A stretch of 19,600 bases of DNA from Hallerella sp963656065. Its GTDB lineage: Bacteria; Fibrobacterota; Fibrobacteria; Fibrobacterales; Fibrobacteraceae. The stretch spans positions 1 through 19,600 of the forward strand of contig CAVKGV010000027.1 in assembly GCA_963656065.1 (NCBI GenBank), read 5' to 3'. The position numbers and the translations under genes were made by a program. The notes below the pieces were generated by a model. It was not told the DNA's origin. It did no database searches and saw only the letters and a list, made by a program, of their open reading frames with translations. This document shows positions 14,462-19,600 of this stretch, piece by piece. Each line of letters starts with the position of its first letter. The first letter of the stretch is position 1.

Positions 14462-15874
14462 CTAACGAATCGCAGGTACGATGACCAGAGCCTTTTTGCC
14501 GGGCTTGACGTTCGCCGTAAACTCGTAACGCTCGACAGTCCCTCCATTCCGGTTCGTCGAGAGGACGGTTACTTTGTGCACTCCCGGTGTCGCCGGGACA
14601 CGCGCCATATGGACATCGTGCGGGAGGAAGAGCGCAACGCGCAAATCGGCCTGTTCCAGCTGGGCGGCAGCGACGTCCGTGCCGATACTTGTCACGAGAT
14701 TCAGCAGGACATTGTTCGTTTCCATCTGCTTTTTGGCGGTCTGCGCAGCGATAGTCCGGGTGAGAACGCGAACCGCGGTCCGTCCGAGAGTTACGGCTCG
14801 CTCGTCTTCCAGATTCTTGACCAGATTCTTTGTGTTGTCTAAAAAAACTTCCGGACGATAACCCAAGGGCTTACCATCCAGCAAAATTTCAAAATTATCT
14901 ACGCGATACGGAACATCCTTGCGCTCCGGGATTGCGATAGTGACAGAAAAAGTCGTTCCGCCGTGGCTTCCGATAGCGGTCGCCGGGAACGGAATCGTCA
15001 GGCTTTCCACTCTTCCCGACTGCGGATTCTTTCCCATCACGTTCAAAATACCGCCGCGTACGTAAGTTCCCGAGAGCATCCATTCCCCGAGAATCGCGCT
15101 GTGGCCCGCATAGCCGATGACGACGATTTCGCCGTTTGCGTTGTCGACATACATCGGGACTGTCTGCGAAACGTTTCCGTTCGGAAAGTTCAATGCCGAA
15201 ATATCGCTTGCGCGACCGCTCTTTTCGAGGCGGTTCACAATAAACGCCTGCGCTTCGGCAGGGAGCTTCGTCGGTTCCTCGGAATAGGCCTGGACCGTCT
15301 TGTAATAAGAAATCGCCGCATTGTCCGTCTCGCCGCCCATTTCATATACCAGAGCTATCAGATACCGCAAGTATCCGGCATCGTTTGTTTTCTTGTCGCT
15401 CTTCTGGTACAGTTGCTGCAAGGCGATATCCGAAGCCCGCGCCTCGACAAGCGCCCCGTCAACATCTCCCATTGCGAGATAATTGACGATATTCATTTCA
15501 TAAAGGGAAAGGATTTCAAAAGGTCTCGCCCGATACGGACGGACATTGTCGTTTGTCAAGACCGATGCGGCCTCGTTGGTGACAGACTTCGTATAAAGAT
15601 CGTCGTAAACCTGCTTCGCCTTTTCGAACTCGTCGGCGCTTTTCCGGTAATTGCCATCGTAGTGGTAAAGGGTCGCCAGGTCAAAGTGATAAAGAAATTC
15701 CGAATTGGAACCGTAAAGTTTTTTCTGATTTTTCTGAACGGCATCAATCGCAGCGGAAAATCCGCCATTCGCCATCGGTTTCGAAAGTTCCTCATACCGA
15801 GTCATCGACTTGTTGGCACAAGAGGCAAAAAGGAACAGACAAAGAACTAGCAGAGAAAAGCGGATTTTCTTCAT
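14462..15874 (-). CDS. COG3014-like outer-membrane lipoprotein
   Basis: The 470-residue protein starts with a lipoprotein signal: M-K-K-I-R, a hydrophobic core and F-A-S-C with lipidated Cys19. Residues ~25-230 look like TPR-type helical repeats (L-A-T-L-Y-H-Y-D-G-N-Y-R-K-S-A-D-E-F-E). A second part, ~240-470, is beta-rich and ends with K-V-T-V-L-S-T-N-R-N and K-P-G-K-K-A-L-V-I-V-P. This arrangement matches the COG3014 family of uncharacterised lipoproteins. In several Gram-negative bacteria these are encoded beside LpoB-type penicillin-binding-protein activators, and here the upstream lpoB-like gene ends 12 bases before the ATG. A role in outer-membrane control of cell-wall synthesis is inferred from this pairing; the molecular function is unknown. 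A hairpin follows the stop. Confidence 0.8.
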   Translation of the reverse strand: MKKIRFSLLVLCLFLFASCANKSMTRYEELSKPMANGGFSAAIDAVQKNQKKLYGSNSEFLYHFDLATLYHYDGNYRKSADEFEKAKQVYDDLYTKSVTNEAASVLTNDNVRPYRARPFEILSLYEMNIVNYLAMGDVDGALVEARASDIALQQLYQKSDKKTNDAGYLRYLIALVYEMGGETDNAAISYYKTVQAYSEEPTKLPAEAQAFIVNRLEKSGRASDISALNFPNGNVSQTVPMYVDNANGEIVVIGYAGHSAILGEWMLSGTYVRGGILNVMGKNPQSGRVESLTIPFPATAIGSHGGTTFSVTIAIPERKDVPYRVDNFEILLDGKPLGYRPEVFLDNTKNLVKNLEDERAVTLGRTAVRVLTRTIAAQTAKKQMETNNVLLNLVTSIGTDVAAAQLEQADLRVALFLPHDVHMARVPATPGVHKVTVLSTNRNGGTVERYEFTANVKPGKKALVIVPAIR

Positions 15875-15886
15875 GGCGAATACCGA

Positions 15887-16498
15887 TTACATCTTGACCG
15901 AGCTTTTACTCATATACTTCTTGATTTTCTTGTCTCCGATCCAGACGGTCTTGTGCGTCTGGATATCGACGAGCTGCAAGTCAATCTGGTAGAAGACGAC
16001 CTGTTCGCCGCCTTCCTGGTCAACGATCGAGTTCAGGCTTCCCGTGAGCATCAAATCCGCACCGATTTCCTGGCCTGCTTCCTTGCGGGTTTCCTCGGTC
16101 GCATTTCCGGACTGGCTCGCGAGTTCCGCGCGGAGTTCTCCGCGTTCTTCGGCGTTAGCGACGAAATCGACCTTGCCCGAATTGATGAGAGCGCGTTCCA
16201 TATCCTTGATAAAGGTTTCCACGTTGATGTGTTCGTGGCTCTTGTTGCGGACGCTGCCGATGACGACAGTCGGAAGTTCGCCGTTCTTGTTCTGGAGAAG
16301 CTTGTCATACCAGGGACGCGCGATGCAATCCTGGATCATCTCTTCCGCGACAAGGCGGGAATCCGTATCGTTCCACTTCCCCGAAAGATCGACTACGGAA
16401 TCCGATTCGATGCGGGTGACCTTTTTACCGCCGCTAGCGCAAGCCACAAAAGCCATCGCCAAAGCAGAGAGAGCAAAAATTCGCAGAATTTTAGACAT
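15887..16498 (-). CDS. LpoB-like penicillin-binding protein activator lipoprotein
   Basis: The 203-residue lipoprotein has a signal ending F-V-A-C with Cys20. The mature part follows the LpoB/COG3417 pattern: D-L-S-G-K-W-N-D-T-D-S-R-L-V-A at the N-terminus, P-T-V-V-I-G-S-V-R-N-K-S and I-N-V-E-T-F in the first strand-turn, then E-A-G-Q-E-I-G-A-D-L-M-L-T-G-S and K-T-V-W-I-G-D-K-K-I-K-K. E. coli LpoB is an outer-membrane lipoprotein that reaches through peptidoglycan to activate PBP1b. The Pro/Gln-rich linker of E. coli LpoB is absent, so the reach or the partner may differ. The start at 16496-16498 has AGAAGG a few bases upstream; a longer frame reaching 16699 has no such support and no signal peptide. 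It forms an operon with the COG3014 gene and is divergent from the barrel gene. Confidence 0.85.
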   Translation of the reverse strand: MSKILRIFALSALAMAFVACASGGKKVTRIESDSVVDLSGKWNDTDSRLVAEEMIQDCIARPWYDKLLQNKNGELPTVVIGSVRNKSHEHINVETFIKDMERALINSGKVDFVANAEERGELRAELASQSGNATEETRKEAGQEIGADLMLTGSLNSIVDQEGGEQVVFYQIDLQLVDIQTHKTVWIGDKKIKKYMSKSSVKM

Positions 16499-16661
16499 AG
16501 ATATCCTTCTGTTAAGTTTTGATTTCCGCTCAATATAGAAAACATTCCATCCGGATAGGATTTTAAGCGCATCATCCGAATGTTTTGCAATTCCTAGTAA
16601 AGCGCTTTCTGCATTTGTTAATTTGCTACATTGCAGAATGTTCTGCGATTGGAGATTCAAT
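16499..16661. promoter_or_regulatory. Divergent intergenic region with two palindromes
   Basis: The 163 bases separate lpoB (minus) from the barrel-rrf2-rrf2 operon (plus) and must hold both promoters. GCAGAATGTTCTGC (16633-16646) is a perfect dyad with 6-bp arms, ending 4 bases before the GGAG of the plus-strand operon. AAAGCGCTTT (16599-16608) is a second perfect palindrome. No convincing -35/-10 pair was found. Confidence 0.45.
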
Positions 16662-17210
16662 ATGAAAAAATGGATCCTTTTTATCGGTTCTCTGGCCATA
16701 ACGGCTTTCGCAGGCGAAGGACGTCCTGTCTATAACCCGTTTTCGAGCTTTGGGATTGAACTCGGCGCATTCAAACCTGTAAACGACTCCTGGAGCGACG
16801 AACGTTCGGCATTCGGCGAAGTAAACTTCATTTCGAACTTCCAGCTTCTCCCCTATACAAGCATCACGGGCGACATCGGCTACTCGTTCCCGGGAAACGG
16901 ATTTAACGTAAAGCTCGGTTTGCAGCAGATGCTTCTCCCGACAGGCATCACGCCGTTTGTCGGTGGCATGGCGGGCGTGAGCATGCTTCCCGAAGACGAC
17001 ATTCTCGACACGTTTGGCGACCGGTTCGGACCGACCGTAGAAGCCAACGCCGGACTTTACCTTTTCCGCGAATCGTTCCTCTCGTTCCGCATCAAGGGTT
17101 CCTACCAGTGGACTTTCGCAAAAGAAACCGAACACGGATTCGGCATCTCGCTCGGAATCCTGTTTGCCAATTCCCGCCCGGGATTAAAAGCCATCGACGT
17201 CAGCAGATGA
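16662..17210 (+). CDS. Small outer-membrane beta-barrel protein, unknown function
   Basis: The 182-residue protein has a signal peptide (M-K-K-W-I-L-F-I-G-S-L, cleavage likely after A-F-A). The mature part has alternating strands with Gly and aromatic residues: F-G-I-E-L-G-A-F, T-G-D-I-G-Y-S-F, N-V-K-L-G-L-Q-Q, S-F-R-I-K-G-S-Y-Q-W, G-I-S-L-G-I-L-F. Size and pattern fit an 8-stranded outer-membrane barrel; no named family was recognised. The start at 16662 is supported by GGAG 7 bases upstream. The stop TGA (17208-17210) overlaps the ATG of the first Rrf2 gene in an ATGA junction. The barrel is therefore translationally coupled to two regulators and is a likely co-regulated product. Confidence 0.75.
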   Translation: MKKWILFIGSLAITAFAGEGRPVYNPFSSFGIELGAFKPVNDSWSDERSAFGEVNFISNFQLLPYTSITGDIGYSFPGNGFNVKLGLQQMLLPTGITPFVGGMAGVSMLPEDDILDTFGDRFGPTVEANAGLYLFRESFLSFRIKGSYQWTFAKETEHGFGISLGILFANSRPGLKAIDVSR

Positions 17211-17632
17211 GACTTTCCACCCGCGGACAATACGCCCTTGAAGCGCTTCTGAGCCTTGCCACGAGAGCTTCGGAAAGCCCTCGCAGCATCCATTCGATAG
17301 CCGAAGAGACAAAGCTTTCGGAAGGCTACCTGGAGCAGCTTTTCATTCCGCTCAAGAAAGCGGGATTCATCGTCGGAAGCCGCGGCGTGCAAGGAGGATA
17401 CAGACTTTCCAAGAAGCCGGGGGAAATTTCCGCGTATGACATTCTATGCAAGATGGAGACGTCGCTCCGGTCCGTTCCCTGCCAAAGCGACGGCGAATGT
17501 CCCCGCAAGGAACACTGTGAATCCAAAACCGTCTGGGACAAGGTAAGCGGCACGCTCGAAGCCACTCTCAAGGCGATTTCGCTCGAAGACCTTGCGACCA
17601 TTTACCGCGGCGTGGAAGGTTTTGTCGGATGA
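17207..17632 (+). CDS. Rrf2-family regulator with IscR-like cysteine triad
   Basis: The 141-residue winged-helix protein begins M-R-L-S-T-R-G-Q-Y-A-L-E-A-L, the classic Rrf2 N-terminus. The recognition helix region is L-S-E-G-Y-L-E-Q-L-F and the wing is G-S-R-G-V-Q-G-G-Y-R-L. Three cysteines, C92, C98 and C104, have C-x5-C-x5-C spacing at the same residue numbers as the [2Fe-2S] ligands of E. coli IscR. The fourth IscR ligand, His107, is lysine here. A cluster could therefore be bound differently, or the site could be a thiol sensor. It begins within the stop of the barrel gene (ATGA) and its own stop overlaps the next Rrf2 gene the same way. No isc or suf genes are adjacent in this window. 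Confidence 0.9.
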   Translation: MRLSTRGQYALEALLSLATRASESPRSIHSIAEETKLSEGYLEQLFIPLKKAGFIVGSRGVQGGYRLSKKPGEISAYDILCKMETSLRSVPCQSDGECPRKEHCESKTVWDKVSGTLEATLKAISLEDLATIYRGVEGFVG

Positions 17633-18057
17633 AAATTTCCACCAAAGGACGCTACGGCATACGGTTTCTGATCGATATCGCAGAACAGGGACCAAATGCG
17701 CACACGACTCTTTCCGAAATTTCCGAGAGGCAGCAGATTTCTCCGACTTATCTCGGGCAAATCGCTGTCGTCCTAAAGCTTGCGGGATTCATCCGCTCAA
17801 TCAAAGGTTCGGGGGGAGGATTTGTCCTCGCCAAGCCACCATCCGACATTCACCTCGACAGCGTCCTGGAAGCCTTGGAAGGCGACCTGAAAATCGTCGA
17901 GCCTCCGCTCCCAACTGTCGAAGAGACTCCGTTCCGAAAGGCTCTGCGCGTCGGACTTTACGACAAAATCGACGAAGCGCTTTCCGCGGTCCTAAAAAGC
18001 ATCACCTTAGACAAACTCGTTTCCAAAAAATCCTCGGGATATATGTATTACATCTGA
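17629..18057 (+). CDS. Rrf2-family regulator without cysteines
   Basis: The 142-residue protein starts M-K-I-S-T-K-G-R-Y-G-I-R-F-L-I-D-I-A and continues with I-S-P-T-Y-L-G-Q-I and the wing I-K-G-S-G-G-G-F-V-L. It has the same fold as its upstream neighbour. It contains no cysteine at all, so it cannot bind an Fe-S cluster through cysteine. Members of this type may sense small molecules or act as partners; a heterodimer with the preceding Cys-containing paralogue is conceivable but not shown. The start ATG overlaps the upstream stop (ATGA, 17629-17632). The gene ends 34 bases before the convergent FGE-fold gene. Confidence 0.88.
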   Translation: MKISTKGRYGIRFLIDIAEQGPNAHTTLSEISERQQISPTYLGQIAVVLKLAGFIRSIKGSGGGFVLAKPPSDIHLDSVLEALEGDLKIVEPPLPTVEETPFRKALRVGLYDKIDEALSAVLKSITLDKLVSKKSSGYMYYI

Positions 18058-18091
18058 GGGAAATTTCCGGCAGAATCGAGTGGTTGCGATT

Positions 18092-18540
18092 TTACCGCAG
18101 CTTTCGCACAAGGCGGAAGCCTTTGACAAATGTCCTCTTCATATAGGGCGTGCACGTCTCGACGACATTTCCCTCTGCATCAAACTCTCCGATGCAGATT
18201 TTCTTCCTTTTGCTCGCCCTGTAGCCGACCATGCCAAAAAACAAGGAACACACCGGGCTGCGGTCATATTTCAAGTCCGTCTGGCATTCCATCATGTGGT
18301 AATAACGTCCTGATAAGGAGCGTTTCAAAACATATTCCAAAGCGTTTCCATAGACATCGTACAAGCCATACGGATTCGGCGCCTTTTGTCCCGACGGACG
18401 GCAAAAGGCAGAGGCCGTATCCCCAAACTGTTGTTCGTATTTGACCGCTTCTCCAGACAGAGAATAATCGTTGCCCCAGAAGAAATCCCCCGAACCTCCC
18501 GCGCGCTGCAAGGCGGCCCATTCTTCAAAAAAAAGGCGCC
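18092..18540 (-). CDS. C-terminal half of FGE-fold protein, out of frame with its N-terminal half
   Basis: This frame carries the C-terminal part of a SUMF1/formylglycine-generating-enzyme fold: E-E-W-A-A-L-Q-R-A-G-G, W-G-N-D-Y, P-N-P-Y-G-L-Y-D-V-Y-G-N-A-L-E-Y-V and the terminal G-F-R-L-V-R. It continues the protein encoded at 18525-19412. The frames meet at a run of eight T on the minus strand (18526-18533); seven would give G-Y-R-A-P-F-F-E-E-W-A-A-L, a typical FGE junction. An ATG at 18571 exists but would encode residues unlike the family. The active-site cysteine region of true FGE enzymes is not recognisable, so it is probably a non-enzymatic FGE-fold domain. If the extra base is real the gene is broken or phase-variable. 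Confidence 0.75.
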
Positions 18541-19412
18541 CGATAGCCATTCGCAGAAGTATCAAGTACAAGGACTAAATTTCTCCGCTCGGAAATGTCC
18601 AAAAAGGGAAGCCCGCTTTTTTCCCACACATCCTTTAGCAAAAGCCTGTACACGGGATCTAGGCCATCACGGGCGCTGCGAGCGTTTGCCAAGCGATATA
18701 TTTCCGAGGTTTCCATGGGCAAGGAATTTCGGTCAAATAGTTTCCGTTCATCGATGAAATCCATGTCCTTTCCTATCAAAGAGTCTGTTTCTGCCGAGCC
18801 TATCAACCATTCCGCATCGCCCACACGGAACTCCGTAGCATCGACAATCAAATCATAAGAGAAATTTATATCTCTATATCCCGATTCCGGATTTTGCATC
18901 TTTCGAAGCGGAGCTTCCTTCCCCTCGAAAAAACGATGCGTCCCTTGCGAAAGGGGGACGATCTTTTGCCCGACAAGAATCCAGCTCGTATCCGCGGATT
19001 CCATTCTCGAAGTGTCCGAAACATACAGGGCAAAAATACTCCGGACGAATGGATCCGTAAAGACGCAGAAGCAGTTTGACGAATCCACCTCGGATGGAAT
19101 TTTGGCAAGCCAAACGCCTCTGCTCGACGAATCGGACGGGCAAATTTTGATGTGTTCATTTTTTTCCGCCTCATACCACCTTGTTCGTCCAGTTTCTAAG
19201 GCGGGAACGGGCCGTTTATATTCCGTCGGTTGTTTGTCCGCAGTGCCTTTGCGAAGCACAAAATAGGCGCCTTTCCCGAAATTCTCGTAACCTATTTTTG
19301 CCACGCCCTCTGTTTTCCCGACAAGCCTTCCCTTCGCATCGAACACAGCATTGTACTCTTGCGCAAAGATTTCGTTCAGCGCAAGAAAAACGAAACAGAT
19401 AAAAATTCTCAT
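18525..19412 (-). CDS. Secreted FGE-fold protein, N-terminal part, frameshifted at its end
   Basis: The 295-residue frame begins with a signal peptide (M-R-I-F-I-C-F-V-F-L-A-L, cleavage likely after F-A-Q). A unique domain of ~130 residues follows, including G-K-L-W-like turns such as F-D-A-K-G-R-L-V-G. Near 200-280 it shows the first part of an FGE-sulfatase fold: I-Y-R-L-A-N-A-R-S-A-R-D-G-L-D-P-V-Y-R-L and L-D-T-S-A-N-G-Y-R. It stops abruptly after A-P-F-F, where the family expects P-x-E-x-E-W. The rest is found one frame away at 18092-18540. The full protein would have about 440 residues and should be exported to the periplasm or surface. The ATG at 19410-19412 overlaps by one base the stop of an upstream open stretch (TGATG). 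Confidence 0.7.
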   Translation of the reverse strand: MRIFICFVFLALNEIFAQEYNAVFDAKGRLVGKTEGVAKIGYENFGKGAYFVLRKGTADKQPTEYKRPVPALETGRTRWYEAEKNEHIKICPSDSSSRGVWLAKIPSEVDSSNCFCVFTDPFVRSIFALYVSDTSRMESADTSWILVGQKIVPLSQGTHRFFEGKEAPLRKMQNPESGYRDINFSYDLIVDATEFRVGDAEWLIGSAETDSLIGKDMDFIDERKLFDRNSLPMETSEIYRLANARSARDGLDPVYRLLLKDVWEKSGLPFLDISERRNLVLVLDTSANGYRAPFF

Positions 19413-19552
19413 CAGTCAATTCTCCACATTTCAGGGTCCGCACAGCTTTCTTGAATGTGTATATTTCTTTCTGTAAAATCAACAATTGATGGGCAAGACC
19501 CGTCCAGGGCCCCGTAAACAAAAAGTGGAGTCCCCACATCCTGTTTTTGGTC
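19412..19552 (-). pseudogene. Possible 3' remnant of a gene upstream of the FGE-fold gene
   Basis: A minus-strand frame is open for 46 codons and ends in TGA (19414-19412), overlapping the next ATG by one base (TGATG), as in coupled operons. It reads T-P-L-F-V-Y-G-A-L-D-G-S-C and E-S-C-A-D-P-E-M-W-R-I-D, which looks protein-like. There is no ATG start, and the gene starting at 19582 on the other strand leaves no room for a full 5' end. It may be a truncated relic. Confidence 0.3.
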
Positions 19553-19581
19553 TTAACACAAACAAAAAACAAAGGACAAAC

Positions 19582-19600
19582 ATGGAAAACTCCGAGAACA
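19582..19600 (+). CDS. Start of a gene running off the window
   Basis: ATG at 19582 is preceded by AAAGGA with 5-6 bases of spacing, a better ribosome binding site than most in this window. Only M-E-N-S-E-N is visible, so nothing can be said about function. It is divergent from the FGE-fold gene. Confidence 0.5.

Noticed and set aside
16499..16699. N-terminal extension of the LpoB-like protein to 16699
   Set aside because: It would overlap the divergent promoter region and the barrel gene start and bury the lipoprotein signal. The ATG at 16498 has AGAAGG upstream.

Overview
The window looks like chromosomal DNA of a Gram-negative bacterium, most probably a member of Fibrobacterota close to Fibrobacter. 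The evidence is indirect. There are type IV pilin-like C-termini of the Y-V-K-L-Q-[DN]-A-Y kind, a single-chain SecDF, two outer-membrane lipoproteins (LpoB-like and COG3014-like), a DPE2-type amylomaltase, a secreted formylglycine-generating-enzyme (FGE)-fold protein, and roughly 50% GC with weak or absent Shine-Dalgarno sequences at many starts. No rRNA, tRNA, CRISPR array or transposase was seen.

Layout. 1-2570: two pilin C-terminal cassettes in inverted orientation, each with its own stop codon and terminator. They flank a polytopic membrane protein and are bounded at their outer ends by a perfect 15-bp inverted repeat. 2716-3675: a Nudix/NimA-like fusion. 3750-6416: a corA-clc ion transport pair on the minus strand. 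6512-12574: malQ, a GH13_20 maltodextrin hydrolase and secDF, all on the minus strand. 12641-13384: a lysine/arginine-rich protein ending in an AT-hook. 13601-14263: an AlkD-like HEAT-repeat protein. 14462-16498: an lpoB/COG3014 lipoprotein pair on the minus strand. 16662-18057: a three-gene plus-strand operon of a small outer-membrane barrel and two Rrf2 regulators, joined by ATGA overlaps. 18092-19412: a secreted FGE-fold protein split by a one-base excess in a poly-T tract. 19582-19600: the first codons of another gene.

How they work together. MalQ and the GH13 enzyme form a cytoplasmic maltodextrin/glycogen-processing pair. LpoB and its partner point to regulation of peptidoglycan synthesis at the outer membrane. 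The two Rrf2 proteins, one with an IscR-like cysteine triad and one with no cysteine, are probably co-expressed with the barrel protein and may sense Fe-S or redox state.

The strongest candidate for something undescribed is the pilin region. Its architecture (a constant start presumed to lie left of the window, two facing alternative C-terminal cassettes, and matching repeats at the outer ends) is what a DNA-inversion pilin switch would look like. No recombinase is visible and the upstream half is outside the window, so this remains an inference.
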